A DNA stretch of 64,000 nt from Glaciozyma antarctica PI12 (taxonomy: Eukaryota; Basidiomycota; Microbotryomycetes; Kriegeriales; Camptobasidiaceae): assembly GCA_002917775.1 (NCBI GenBank), contig KZ627156.1:852838-916837 (forward strand), in the 5' to 3' direction. This document shows positions 1 through 11,239 of this stretch, in pieces; within the stretch, counting starts at the first letter, position 1; every line of letters begins with the position of its first letter. The notes beneath the pieces are model-generated. The model was not told where the DNA came from, searched no databases, and worked only from the letters and a program-made list of their open reading frames with translations. Position numbers and translations under genes: made by a program.

Positions 1-1370
1 TGCGCTCTACTGGGATGTGAGGGAGTCTCTCTTGGACGATAGGATGGAGCTGATGCCTAGCGACAGTACGTTCGCTTCTCGAAGGAGTCGTTCGCGAGAG
101 TGCTCGTTTGGATGTCGAGCGAGACGACGCTCGTCATCACGTGCGATTCGAGTATCAGCTTGGAGGACGTCTTGGTGAGGGATGAGACGGGGAAACTGGT
201 TGGTCTTAAGCTGAAGGAGCGTGCGGGTGAGTTCAAGGCCGGGGAGCGGTGGCTGATGCGAGGAGCTGGAAGCTGATGCGTGCTCTTCTTCGTGCAGTCT
301 TCGTGGCGAATCATCAAAATTACGCAGACTGGATCTACCTCTGGACCTTCTTCTACGCGAGTAGTCTCGCTGGTGCCGTGGTCATCATTCTCAAGGCCTC
401 GCTTCAGTACATCCCAAGTGCGTCTCCATCCTCCCGAGCCTGTGAGCAGGGCCAACGACGTTATGCAGTCGGTGGACCTGCGATGAAGTTGTGGGACTTT
501 GTCTTCCTCGCCAGCTCTTGGGAGACGGACCGAGGACCGACGGGGAAGAACTTGCGTTCGCTCGGAACTCGCGCGAGCAAGTACAAGAAGTCACTCGCGC
601 TACTCGTCTTCCCCGAGGGAACGCTCGTCTCGAAGCTCACCCGTCCTGGGAGCGCACGATTCGCAGAGAAGACGGGAGTGGTGCGTTCCCTTTCTCCCTC
701 TATCGAGAAAGCGAAGCTGATGCGCAACCTTCGCAGCCGGACATGCGCAACATGATCCTCCCTCGCTCGACGGGCCTCCTATTCTGCCTCCGCACCCTCC
801 TTCCCGTCACCCCCGACCTCGCGCTATACGACATCACCATCGGCTACCCAGGCGTTCCTTCCGCCGGGTCCGTCGCACCTCTTTTTCCGCAAAAGCGCAC
901 CTCGCTAACTCGCTTCGCAGTTACGCCCAATCGTACTACACTCTCTCGTCAATCTACAGCGGAGACGGAGCTCCCCCAACCGTCCACCTACATCTCCGCT
1001 CCTTCGACCTCGCTCAAGTCCCCATCGGCACCCTCGACCCCGCCCTCTCGCCCGACGAGGCGGACCTCGCTGTCACGGCGGACGAACGGCAGGCTTTCGC
1101 TTCTTGGACGAGGGAGAGGTGGATTGAGAAGGACGAGCTGCTGGACGAGTTCTACAAGACTGGCGAGTTTCCGGCGAAGGAGGGACAAAGGGTGGAGATT
1201 CCGGTTGGGCTGAGGGGGTTCGACGATTATGTGCGTTTTTTGCGTGTGTTCGATTCCGTAGCGCTTGCTGACGACCTCTACTGCAGCTGGCCGTCGCCGC
1301 CAACTTTATCGCAGTGTACGCGGCTTGGAGGATTGGGAAATGGGCTCTCGCTTGGTACTCTCTGTCGTAG
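1..1370 (+). CDS. Lysocardiolipin/1-acylglycerol-3-phosphate acyltransferase family protein (5' end cut off)
   Basis: This is the 3' part of an integral-membrane acyltransferase that moves an acyl chain to a lysophospholipid, most like the LCLAT1/yeast Cst26 branch of the PlsC superfamily. The catalytic NHx4D box reads NHQNYAD (from about 309), followed by a hydrophobic stretch, and the substrate-binding FPEGT box lies at about 610-624. A conserved YPG...YAQSYYTL segment follows. Residues are joined across introns at about 225-300, 419-468, 682-737, 867-927 and 1230-1293. The last exon encodes a C-terminal hydrophobic segment ending WALAWYSLS, with TAG at 1368-1370. The start lies upstream of the window. 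It probably acts in ER or mitochondria-associated membranes on phospholipid remodelling; which substrate it prefers cannot be told from sequence. Confidence 0.85.
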
Positions 1371-1474
1371 TTCTCCCCCTCCCTACGTCTCTCACCCTCT
1401 CTCGCATCTCGCATCCTCGTTAGCTCCCTGTTCTGCAACTCATGTAATTCTGTCCCACTCGCATTCGCAACAGG

Positions 1475-2373
1475 CTACTTCATGAACTGCTGAGCCATCC
1501 CCATCAGGCTCCCCAGTCCTCCACTGGACCCTCCTCCGACCATCCCGCTGACCTGGTTCTTCACCAGCAGCTTCATGACCATCTGTCCCGCAGCACTAAC
1601 GACATCCTGCTCGCTTTCGTCAGCTCCTCGTACTGCAAAAGGCCAGGAGCGAACGACTCACCTGCTTGTCCCCGGACGCAGTTCCTCCATTCTGGTCGTA
1701 CAACTTGGCAGCTTCACTGCAACAAAATCCTCGTCAGCCACCACCACGTCCCCTGAGAAGCCGGACATACCTCATCGCGCGCCCGATCAGCTTGCTCTGG
1801 AACGACCCTCCCCCACTGCTCGCCGCCGTCCCTCCCTCCCCTCCCGACGTAAAGCTCTTCAACGCCTGCATAGCCGCCGCAGCTCCCATAGCGCTCGCAC
1901 TCATCTTCCCCTTGTTCCCCCCCGCGCCATCTGCGTCCACTCTCTCAGCTCCCCACTTCGTTCGCGACGAGGGAGACGTACAGGCCTGGTTATGCGCCGC
2001 TTGCACCTCCTCCTCATCCACGTCGTCGTCGTCGTCTTTGTGCTTGTTAATGAACGCCATGGCCTGGGAGAACAACCCTGAATCTCCCCCCGCATCTTCC
2101 GAAGCGGCTTGTACCGCGTCAGAGGAGTTGATGTTGATCGCGTCGCTGGGGCGCTTGTTGTCGGGAGAATTGAGCGCGGAGGAACCTGGAGGGACGTTAG
2201 GGGGTGGATAGAGGAGGGGAGGAGGGGAGGAGGGAGGGACCTTGGATGTTGAAGGAGCTGGACGCCGCTGGGTAGGGAGACTGGGAGGGCGCTTGGGTGG
2301 ATTGCCCTTCCTTGTCTTGAGAGTCTGAGTAGGCTTTGTAGGCTTGCTTGCCGAAGCTGAGAAGTCCGTCCAT
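1475..2373 (-). CDS. Small fungal conserved protein, DUF7721 ('beta-flanking protein') family
   Basis: Four exons encode a Gly/Ser-rich protein that starts MDGLLSFGKQAYKAY (ATG at 2373-2371), continues GLFSQAMAFINKHK, then SFQSKLIGRAMSEAAKLYDQ, and ends QVSGMVGGGSSG...MAQQFMK with stop TAG at 1477-1475. The order of these blocks matches, from memory, the fungal family labelled beta-flanking protein or DUF7721. Introns lie at about 2177-2231 and 1717-1772, and at 1607-1661, where the protein joins DKQ|DVVSAAGQ. No biochemical function is known to me. No signal peptide or membrane segment is visible. The gene reads toward the acyltransferase and ends about 105 bp from its stop codon. A more upstream in-frame ATG near 2490 exists but the family start fits 2373. 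Confidence 0.8.
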
Positions 2374-2549
2374 TGGTGAGGAGGTGAGGGGAGGAGGGAG
2401 AGAGGTGGACACGCGCGTCGTCACCACTTTAACGCTTGGGAGCTGGCGACTTGGCAGTTTCGAACGAGGAAAGCTGTTCGTGATAGACAACTGTACGACT
2501 TAATCTCTCGCCGAGGAACAACAATGAGCGAGTGGCGTGAACGGGGGAT

Positions 2550-3774
2550 TTACCCCTGGAAGCGATTCTTTGCTCTCCCCTTGATCCCGTACTCCTTCAA
2601 CTCCACCGCAAACACAGCTCCCGAAAGCGGGTACTGTGATTCATGAGAGCCAGTATCAGTTCCGCTCGAGAGCACACCGCCACATCCAAGCTCACCTTGT
2701 CCAAAAGCTCCTGCTTCGCACCCTGCCCACTCTCGGCCAGCGACGCCGTCGTCACAAACAACGTCGTCAAGTCCTTTCCCCCAAACTCGATGCAGGTGAT
2801 ATTCTGCGACTTGTCAAAGAGGATCTCGAGGTCGATGGACCCGTCGGGGCTATAGCGAGTGATTCTTGATCCGCGGAATTTGGCGGACCAGATGTAGTCG
2901 GCGGAGTCGACGGCTAGGCCGTCGGGGAGTCCACCGTTTGGTTCGTTCTTGGTGTTGACGAATACTTTGCGGGAGGAGAGGTTGAGAGTGCCGGTGGAGA
3001 GGTTGTAGGAGAAGGAGAAGATGGTCGAGAGGAGTGTGTCCGTCACGTAGCTGCGTTCCCATCAGCTGAGATTGCGCGAGAGGGAATGCAATCAAGCTCA
3101 CATCGTCTTGCTGTCCTTTGTGAATCCAATCCCGTTCGGCAACGCCAGCCCCTCCAGCACAGTCTGCACCTTCCCGCTTTTCTCCACGCTAAACATCGTC
3201 GACTCCTTGAGCATCTTGACGGGCAGTCCTCGCAGAATCTTCGTCGCAGCCATAAAGCGACCCGCGGTATCAACTTCGCCGTCGTTGAACATCTGAGGAG
3301 TCGTAGCGGAGGAGCTGGAGGCGAGAGCGACGTAGGAGATGGGTGCGGGGTTGAGGGAGGTGGAGGGAGGGAGGATAGCGAAGCCTTTGAGGCAAGCGGC
3401 AATAAACTGCATCGTGATTTAGTCCTAGGCAGGGCACTGGAATCGAAAGAGCGCACGCCGGGTCCATCGGTTCGCAAGCGAATGCAGGAAACTGGGTGTT
3501 CGTACATGTCGAACGTGTGAGCGTTGCTGTCGAGCTGCAAGTGGTGTACCTCGCTCCTCCCGATGTCCACCCAGTGTAACGTGTTTGTCTCCTGCTCGTA
3601 CACGGGACTGGCGCTCCTTGATCAGCGCGGGAAGGGCGGAGGAGACGAAAGGACGTACGACTCGCCCAGTTCGCAGCGCAGGTCCAGGAGCGGTTCAGCG
3701 GGTGCTTGAATCACTCGGTGAGCAGGAGAAGATAGCTGAGCAGCTACAGCAGCTAGGCGAGCAGCGGAAGACAT
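2550..3774 (-). CDS. SMP-30/gluconolactonase-like (regucalcin family) protein
   Basis: A six-bladed beta-propeller of the SMP-30/gluconolaconase/LRE family. The first exon (ATG at 3774-3772) ends CELGES and joins across the intron 3608-3658 to PVYEQETNTLHWVD, the typical first-blade signature with the metal-binding Glu in GES. Further blocks are FIAACLKGFAIL, FNDGEVDTAGRF (FNDGK-like metal-site loop), ALPNGIGFTKDSKTMYVTDT (Asn and Asp ligands) and GLPDGLAVDSADYIW. The C-terminus reads GAVFAVELKEYG and stops at TAA 2552-2550. Family members hydrolyse sugar lactones or related esters with a divalent metal. The metal ligands look present, so the enzyme is probably active; the natural substrate is unknown. 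Predicted cytosolic: no signal peptide is seen. Confidence 0.85.
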
Positions 3775-4054
3775 GGCACAAAGTCAAGAGAGGTCAAAGT
3801 CGAGTCGGTAGAGGAGTTGCCGGCGAAGTTTGACCCCCCTATCTTCTCGCTTCGTTTTCCCTCTCTCTCTCGAAGCTCCCTGGAATCGCTTTGGACCTCG
3901 CTATGCCGTTTAGATCGTGCTCAACAGGAACGATTTCGCAAGCTCGTTGGTGGGAGCGAGGCGGTATCACAGAGTCCGGCCTGAACGCAGAGGCAGGGAG
4001 CGTCTGCGCAGGGAGCAGAGGAGAACACAAGTAGCGAGATGAGAGCTCAAGCGC

Positions 4055-5003
4055 TCAAGATTCCATTGACTTCAGCCACGCTTTTGCCATCCGTGCTCGC
4101 TCCTTGTCCTTCTCGGCGCTCTCCTCATCGCTCAGGCCGCACCACTCGCACCGACACAAGAACTTGTACTACGAACGAAGAGGTCAGCTCCGTATTCCCA
4201 GCAGCTTCACAATGAGAAAAGCGACGCACCTTGACGAGCAGCTCCTCGAGCCTCTGCTGCCTCTTCTGAAACAGCACAATCCACGTCGCCAGCAGCTCCT
4301 CCCCCTTCCTCACCGCCCTGACCGTCTTGACGCCCAAACAAAAGCTCTCCGTGTTCCACTCGGGTATCACATTCGGACTGCAGCTGTGGTTCAAGCGCGA
4401 GAACGTAGGGAACACGCCCGAGTACGCCGTCTCGTCCCCCTCCAGATGCACCGCCTGGTACTGGTTCGTCTCGACGATTCCGAGTAGCGTATCTCCAGCG
4501 AACGCGTTGAAGAGTGATAGAAGGGTCGCTTGGACGTCCGGGTTGAGGTGGGAGACGGCTTCGAGGAGGATGGATTCGAGCTCGAGTCGACTGGGAGCGC
4601 GTGCGGGGTCGTATGCGAGGATAGGCCTATCGTAGAAGACGGCCGTTCCAGCCGGGATATCTCGAGTAGCGACGAGTCCTTTGCCGCGCCCTGGGATGTC
4701 GGTGAGGACGTAAGGAGGAGAGGAGAGGGAGGGGACGGGCGGGTTCGATTTGGCGAAACGATTTTGGGAGAGGAGGTGGGCGGAGAGGGTGGTGAGGCAG
4801 AGGGCGCAAGTTCCGTGCGGGAAGGACCAGTGTAGGCCATCTCCAAGCTGAGTGTTGAGGAGGCCTGACGGGAGACGGGCGCGAGGTGCACGGCGAGTAG
4901 AGATGGCGAGGGAGGAGGGTGACTGCGCTGGTGATGTTGTTGCTGCTGGCTTGGGCGTAGTCCTGCTGCTTCCAGAACTGCTGGAGAAGAAGCCTTTCTT
5001 CAT
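4055..5003 (-). CDS. SET-domain protein (SMYD/SET5-like lysine methyltransferase candidate)
   Basis: The protein carries a Cys pair (CALCL), then a SET domain: entry YVLTDIPGRGKGLVATRDIPAG, a helical insert, the cofactor/substrate core FSRLNHSCSPN (RxNHSC motif) and GEELLATWI. After one intron (about 4162-4225) the last exon encodes YKFLCRCEWC, a post-SET-like Cys cluster, and ends WLKSMES with TGA at 4057-4055. These motifs bind S-adenosylmethionine and place the target lysine. The MYND finger of true SMYD proteins is not evident. I chose ATG 5003-5001 (MKKGFFSSSSG); the frame stays open to about 5285, so a longer N-terminus is possible but reads as low-complexity sequence. Histone or non-histone target unknown. 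Confidence 0.8.
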
Positions 5004-5374
5004 CGAAAGGTGAGACGGAGAAGAGCCAAGGCAACCTCGCCTCACGTCGTTCGACCGGAGGTGCTGCTCTCCCTCCTCCCCCTCGCCTCCTTGCACAAAG
5101 CACTCCTCACTCAGCTCAGAAACCACTCGCTTCAAGCCCAGGAACGACCGTTTAGCCGCCTCACTCCACCTCGACTCCAGCGCCAGGCCCCAACTCGGCG
5201 CAGCACACCCTCTCCCCCTGCGGCCGCAACCTCGAGCGATCTCAGCCTCCTCCCTCCTACTCTTCGCCCACTCAAAAGAACGCACGCTCCGACCACTCTC
5301 GACTCTCCCCCTCCCTTCCCCCGGTCGCCACCAGCTCGTCGTTCGCCCAGGCGTCCACGCGGATATCCTCAGTA
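5004..5374. promoter_or_regulatory. Divergent intergenic region, SET gene / tetraspan gene
   Basis: 371 bp between two divergent start codons. It is pyrimidine-rich on the + strand, as is usual for promoters in this window. The open frame on the minus strand could instead be an N-terminal extension of the SET protein. I see no clear TATA box or other named site. Confidence 0.4.
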
Positions 5375-6817
5375 ATGGTGTGGTCCCGGACGTATTGCTG
5401 TTGCGCGATTCCCTTGTGTGAGTAGAGTGCTTTAGGGGCTGCTGGAGGGCTCTGAAGCTGACGCTGGTTCCTCTGCCTCAGACAACGCCGGCGTGTACGC
5501 CATCATCGCCCAGTTCGTGGTCGTCTCCCTCGTGGCTGGGATCCTCTCGATGGCCACCCCCAACAGTGCGTACAGCTTCATTCTTTTGATGGAAAAGCTC
5601 GAAGCTGTCCAACGAGCGTCAACGAGGAGCCAGAGCTGACCTCAACTCGTCGCCCCTAACAGTCGTCGCCGTCTCGATCCCCTCCTTCGGTCCTTACCTG
5701 CTCGGAGTAGCGTGCATCCTCGTCGCCCTCATCCAAATCATGGGCTTCCTAGGCGTGTACCGGGAGCGTCCAGCGATGTTCAAGACCTAGTACGTCCCAC
5801 TCTCCTCCCCCTCCTCTCCCAGCTAACCTCGGTCTCTCTTTCTCCTTTTAAGCGCACGCATCAACGCTGGCCTCGTCGCAGTAGCATTCATCATCGCTCT
5901 CGCCTTTATCATTCTCTCCGCCGCGCGCCATTCGACCGCCGTGGTTGCGTGCGAGGGCCTCTTCGCGTCGCAGACAATGTCCAACTCGACGATCGCGGGA
6001 CAGACGACGAGCTTGGATACGGGGAGCGTGACGAGCGGGACGGAGATTTGCAACATCTGGACCTGGGTTCAGGTGGGAATCATGGGGTTGCTGTTCATTA
6101 TTCTGGGGTTGTGCGAGGTGAGTTGCGCAAGGTGGTCACGCTGAGACGGAACGAGGCTGATTCTTCGCTGGTTGGCAGGGCTACTTCCTCATGTACGAGA
6201 ACATCTACGCGTCGGAGCAAAAACTCGACCAGTACGGCTCTCGATTCTTGACTTCCCGGCTCCCCAACTGACGAAAGACCCCTCGCAGCGCCCGCTACGA
6301 CAGCGTCTACTCTGCCGAGCGCGAAGAGATCCGCCAATCGGGCCTCTGGGATGCCGCTTCGACTGGCCGCCCCTCAAGAGAAGGTCGTCCCTCCGCAGAA
6401 GGACTCACGGGACCGCAGTACTCGCACGCTCGCCAAGCGTCCTCCCTCCGGAACGAGGTCTCGCGCGACGACAATGAGAAGTGGACCGAAGCCCAGCAAC
6501 AGCACGAGTACCAGCAAGACATCTACGACCGGAGCGGAGAGGGCTACCGCGATTACGCGACCAACGGAGCGGCGAGCGGGTACAGGGACGAGCAGCCGTA
6601 CTATCCTTCGCAGGCGCACAACGCCTACGAGCAGCCCACGCCCATTCAGCCGAACCATGTCGACGGGTCGTCGTACGGAGGGACCACGGGATCGCAGTAC
6701 TCGTACCCCGAGCAGGCGAGGACGCAACATCCGCTCGACGGGATGGGAGGAGCGAGGAAAACGCCCAAGCCGCCGGTGGAGGGTAACCAGGGATGGGATC
6801 CGGCGTACCATCGTTGA
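5375..6817 (+). CDS. Tetraspan membrane protein (fungal tetraspanin-like)
   Basis: The protein begins MVWSRTYCCCAIPLYNAGVY (ATG 5375), a Cys-rich N-terminus seen in basidiomycete tetraspanin-like proteins. Four hydrophobic segments follow: around YAIIAQFVVVSLVAGILS, LLGVACILVALIQIMGFLGV, AGLVAVAFIIALAFIILSA and VGIMGLLFIILGL. Between the third and fourth is an extracellular-type loop with Cys (VACEGLF, EICNIW) and a potential N-glycosylation site (NST). The long cytoplasmic tail is rich in Gln, Tyr, Ser and charged residues and ends WDPAYHR, stop TGA 6815-6817. Introns are at 5418-5481, 5566-5662, about 5790-5853, 6120-6178 and 6231-6289. It likely organises membrane protein assemblies; partners are unknown. 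It lacks an obvious CCG motif, so the class is not certain. Confidence 0.75.
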
Positions 6818-6966
6818 GGAGGAGTTGACGAGTCGGCGCACCTGTAGACGATGGACACTTTCTCGCTTCCCTCTTGTAGCCATTTTGCACTTCCTTCCCC
6901 TTCCCCCGTTCCGCAATGGACAGTTACGTGATATTTTGATGATGGTTCTCATTTTCAACGAGAGCT

Positions 6967-8028
6967 CTACGACTCTGCAAGCGCCTCGTCGCTCCTCTTC
7001 GTCCCCGTCCACACCTGCCTCCGACCCTCCCTCGACCGACTCCCCTTCGCCCTCCCGATCGGTCCACCGACCTTCGACGTCCTCTCCTCTCCCTGCTCCA
7101 GCTCCCATCCATCGGTCCTTTCTCCTGCTTTCGGTACGCGGCCCATCCGAGGAACCGTAAGGACGGGCGAGGGGGCTCCGCGCGCGTCGGAGGGGTTGAG
7201 TCGCTGGGTAAGCTGGGTGATGGAGCGCGTCGAGTCGGGTTTGGGAGTAGTGGAGAGGGAGAGAGTGGCGAGGGAACGGAGGTAGTGGTGGTGCACGCGG
7301 TTGAGGAACGCTGTTGAAGGCGCGATGAGCTTCTCGGGAGGAGTGTCGTCCGCTTCCGTCGCCTCCTCGCCCTCGACAGCCTCCTTGATAGGGAGCGTCT
7401 CCGCCTGCCGGAACGCCAACGCCTTGCGCACGTTCTTCCTTGTCATCTCCTCGAGCTCCTCGCTCGCCTCCAGCCGCTCCAGCACCTCCGCTTCCGTCCC
7501 TCCCTCAACCCTCCTGCGGAACTCCCACCATCCCTCGAGTCCAGCTCCCTCCTTGGCCCGAATCGCCAGCTCTCGTCCCGCCGTTCGCGCCGTCATCTCA
7601 AACTTGAGGTCGTGCGCGCCGTCCACGAGCTCGAGGACCGCAAGCGGGGCGTGGTCTCCCACTCGGTGTCCAGCGCGGGTAACGCGGGTGTACCCTCCTG
7701 AACGGAGAGCGTACCGGTTCGCAAAGGTGGTGAAGAGGGGGCGGAGAGTGACGGTGGGGTTCTGCAATCCAAGTCAGCTTCCGAGAGAGCACGGTCGGGG
7801 GTCGCAGGAACGTACGAGGAGGTAGGCGTTCGCGCGGTCCCAGTTACTCTTGCCACCCTTCTTTCCCCACCCGATCACCTGGTCGGCCATCTTCTGCGCC
7901 TCCTTCGCTTTGGCGACGGTGGTCGTGATGGTTTCGTGCTGGAGGAGGGAGGAGACGAGGTTCCGGAGAAGCAAAAGTCGGTGGGCTGTTGGCCGACTGA
8001 GCGACTTGTTGGCTAGGCGATGGCGCAT
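6967..8028 (-). CDS. MRPL8: Mitochondrial ribosomal protein bL17m
   Basis: The N-terminal exon encodes [20 protein letters not shown] and then [22 protein letters not shown], the standard bL17 fold. One intron (7762-7815) separates it from the second exon, which completes the domain with [21 protein letters not shown] (a conserved basic end block) followed by a long Glu/Arg-rich C-terminal extension of about 190 residues ending DEALAES, stop TAG at 6969-6967. bL17 sits at the exit-tunnel side of the large subunit. The C-terminal extension is typical of fungal mitochondrial forms. It shares a 131-bp promoter with SLS1, another mitochondrial gene-expression factor. The yeast name is MRPL8. Confidence 0.9.
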
Positions 8029-8159
8029 GCTGAGCCTGAGTGTTCTGGGGGAGAGTAGGGTGGGTGCGGAGGAGCAAGAGGAAAAAGTGAAGGCGGCCGA
8101 TTCGGCACTCTCTCTTGCACCAACACCTCTCTCGACGGAACCCAGACGGATTACAGGCG
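8029..8159. promoter_or_regulatory. Shared divergent promoter, bL17m / SLS1
   Basis: Only 131 bp lie between the two start codons (bL17m at 8028, SLS1 at 8160), so both 5' UTRs and the core promoter must fit here. Both genes serve mitochondrial gene expression, which suggests co-regulation. I see no named element with confidence. Confidence 0.5.
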
Positions 8160-11001
8160 ATGCGCAGGTCATTCCCGCTCACAAGACCCACCTGCCAGAC
8201 CATCGACCGCGTTGGAACCGGCTGCCCTGCCTGCTTACAGCTCGTTCACCGACCCGACCCTTTTACTTCTTCCTCCCGCCCTCTCAGCTGTGGCCGACCC
8301 GTTGCTTCCACCAGCCACGTCCACCTACGCGCTCGAGAAGCCTTTCCAGCCGTTCTACGAGGAGTTCGAGGGATAGCAGGGGAAGCGAGAGCTGCAGCTC
8401 CGCGTGAGGAGGATGAGCGGGAGCTGAGCACGCGTGAGGAGGAGGAGAAGGAGATGAGCGCGCTTTTAGCCGACCTCGTCACGAGCGACGACGCACGACC
8501 GGATTACAGCACGCCCGTCACTCCTGCGCCCCCTCCTCGACCGCCGCCCAAGCCGCTCAGTCCTCAAACCCTCCTCAAGCCCATCTTCCCCGACGGACCT
8601 CCCACCGCCGCCGACCTTAGCAACCTCCGCCCGAGGAGGTTTGTTGTACCGGGACTGACCGACACGGAGAGCGTGCGGATGATCTACGACAAGGTCTGGA
8701 AGATCACGGCGCACCGACTCAACACGGCGTTCAACAAGAAGCAGCTCAGGGCGCTCGCAGGATCGAGGGAGAGCGGAGGACTCGGGTTGGACACGATGGA
8801 TCCGCGGTGGAGAGCGTCGACGACGGGGCGAGGAAAGACCAAGACATTTTGGAAGCCGAAGCGCGTCGAGGTGATGGAGAAGAAGGAGCTCGCCAAGATG
8901 ATTATGGTGCTGCTGTGGGATATGCCCGATCCTTTGACGCTCGCCAAACCGGGACCTCCGACCATGGACAGTGTGTTTGTTCTTCTGAGCCGCCCGAGCG
9001 GGCGCTGACCTTTTGAGCAACAGAAATCGCGCTGTCGGATCGGACGCTTTTCCTGCTTCTGAGTCCCAGTAAGTCCTCGCGTTTGGTCGTCGCAAAGCCG
9101 CTGCTGACGAGTATGTTAGACTCGCAAGTGATTCAGAACCTCACGAGAACACACGGCGTCAAGATTTCGTTCCAACGACAAGGCTCGGTGCTCTCGCTCG
9201 TTCTCACGGGACGCAAGACCTCAGTGAACGCTGCGAATGACGAGATCGACGCTCTTGCCGATGTGCGTATCCGCTGCTTTCTCTTGCCGAAAGCGAGTAC
9301 TCAACTCAGATTCCCGCAGGACTCGCCTCAGCAAGAGTTCGAGCTGCCGAAGCCCGCCAGTACTCTTCGTCCCGAGGTCTATCAGGCCGCCTCGCGCATG
9401 GGCAAGGCCTTCTTGGAACCAGGGTCGTCGCCCGTGAGTCCCGACTACCGCTCGACTCGGCGGACAGTTCGTTGACAGCCTCGCAGAACGTTCTTACCGC
9501 GACTGCCATCGAAGCTCGGTACATTGAGCGAACAGAACGCCTTTTGGGATCCGCCTTCGTTCACGTAGGTCCTCCGCAGCTCTCGTCTTCGCTCATACTC
9601 ACTCCTTTTCCTCAAGGACGCCATCCAATCCGCCACTCCCGTCTACGCCTCGATCGCCTCGGACCTCCACGCCACCAAATACGCTCTTTTCCCGTTCACT
9701 CCTCCTCTCCCTCCTCCCTGGACCGTCGGCGCCACCTCCTCCTTCGCACGGCTCAAGACCCTCTCTCTTGCTCCTCTCGCCGCCGGCGCCGGGCCCACCA
9801 ACTCGGAGCACGCCGCCGCGCTCGAGTTTGCGGCGTGGAGTGAGAAGATGCGGATGGAGCACACGACGCGCGTTCCGGTCGTCAGGAGCAGTGCCTCGAA
9901 CCCGCTGACGGGGATGCGGGCGCCGTTCAAGGAGGTCGAGCAGAGGGGAGAGACGTACGCGATGAAGGGGACGTTCGGGCACGTCGTCTGGCCGCTGTAC
10001 CTCCCTGATGGCCCGGTGGGCAAGACGATGGAGCCTGTGCTGAATGGGGATGGGCCGTTCGAGTGGTTCACGCGCTGGAGGGCGAGGCAGAACGGCGTCA
10101 AGAGCGCTTTCATCTCCTGGTGCGGTCTCTCCGTTCCTTATTTCGAATGATGAGCTGACGAACGCACTCGTAGCCCTCCGTCTGGACTTCTCGCATCGAC
10201 TGGCGTCCTCACCCCTTCCGTCTCTACGCCCTTTGCCGCCATCCTCGGGGTCGGGTCGATCGACGTCGAGCCGCTCACGGGGCCGACGCTCCTCAGTAGC
10301 GAGTTCCGGCGACTGGTGTACCGCCCTGTCGAGCTACCCAAGCTCGGGCAGGGCATCGTCTCGCTCGTGGTGGAGCTGGGTGCGGGTGGAGAGGTGCGGA
10401 CGTCACAGGTCGTGACGAGCGTGACAGACATGATGGTGCCGAACGGGTGTGTTTCCGTCGCTTCTTCCTTCGCGGTGGCCAGTTCACTCATCCTGCGTTC
10501 TCTCTCTAGCGCCTGCGACTTTCAGGTCTCGATGACCCACACGACGACTCCTCACGTCCTGACTTTCTGCCTTTGTGCGCCTTTCGTTCTCACTTTTCCT
10601 CTCGTGTGCTGACTCCTCCACCCAGCGACGAAGCGCAACTCGTTGAGCCTCCCATCACCGTCGACTTCCAATCCGAGCCTTTCCTCCTCGACACCGACCG
10701 CTCAATTCGGCGCACGACCATCACGCCCGACCCCTACGCTTCCCCCTCTTCCTCCTCTTCCTCTTCCTCCTCCCCCGCCTCTCCCGAATTTGTCCAAGTC
10801 CAAGAACGCTGGCAGGACCGCACGATCGCTGGCTCGCGCGGGGTCAGCGTCGACGTCCTCCTTGGGGAGAGCTCAACGCAGTGGAGCGATGTGTGGGCGA
10901 AGGGATTGGCGGTGATGGAGAAGAGTGCGAGGGTGCCGTTCCCGAACCTTGCTGGAGTGGTGCAGACGCAAAAGGTGTTTAGTGGGAGGAGTGGAAGATA
11001 G
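8160..11001 (+). CDS. SLS1: Mitochondrial SLS1-like protein
   Basis: SLS1 is a mitochondrial inner-membrane protein that helps couple mitochondrial transcription and translation. The N-terminus (MRRSFPLTRPTC, ATG 8160) is Arg/Ser-rich as expected for a presequence. Conserved blocks follow: VVPGLTDTESVRMIYDKVW, a linker, then a KH-like region with TRTHGVKISFQRQG and TGRKTSVNAANDEI. The C-terminal half has AAWSEKMRMEHTTRVP and FEWFTRWRARQNGVKSAF. Introns are small; those I could place include 8971-9024, 9070-9119, 9264-9319 and about 10124-10173. At about 10451-10527 the frame is kept only if the splice uses GGGT|gtgttt and the second cag, giving VPNGC|LDDPHDD. Stop TAG 10999-11001. Identification rests on motif order recalled for Pfam SLS1 domains. 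Confidence 0.75.
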
Positions 11002-11024
11002 AAAGCAATCCAACGTTATCTCAA

Positions 11025-11105
11025 CTCGACGTCGTCGCGGCTCAGTAGCGAGGTCGCTCTCGTTTAGGAGACAAGGAGTTTTGCGTCGTTTCTCGCGCCA
11101 CACAC
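11025..11105. repeat. Diverged direct repeat, copy 1
   Basis: Starts just after the SLS1 stop. Shared words with copy 2 in the same order and spacing are aatccaac (upstream), gtagcgaggt, tttagga and gttttgcgtcgt, then a ctcgcgcc/ctggcgct block. The second copy is about 880 bp downstream. It may be a duplicated SLS1 3' UTR. Confidence 0.6.
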
Positions 11106-11239
11106 TGTTCTCCTCGTTCCATGCCTCTGCCCTAAAGAGGAGGAGGAGGAGAGGGAGGGGAGATCGTGCGACGGAGACCTTTTGACTTCTGACTTCTCTC
11201 GCTTTCTCCCTCCTCCCCCTCGCCGAAATGAACTCTCGC

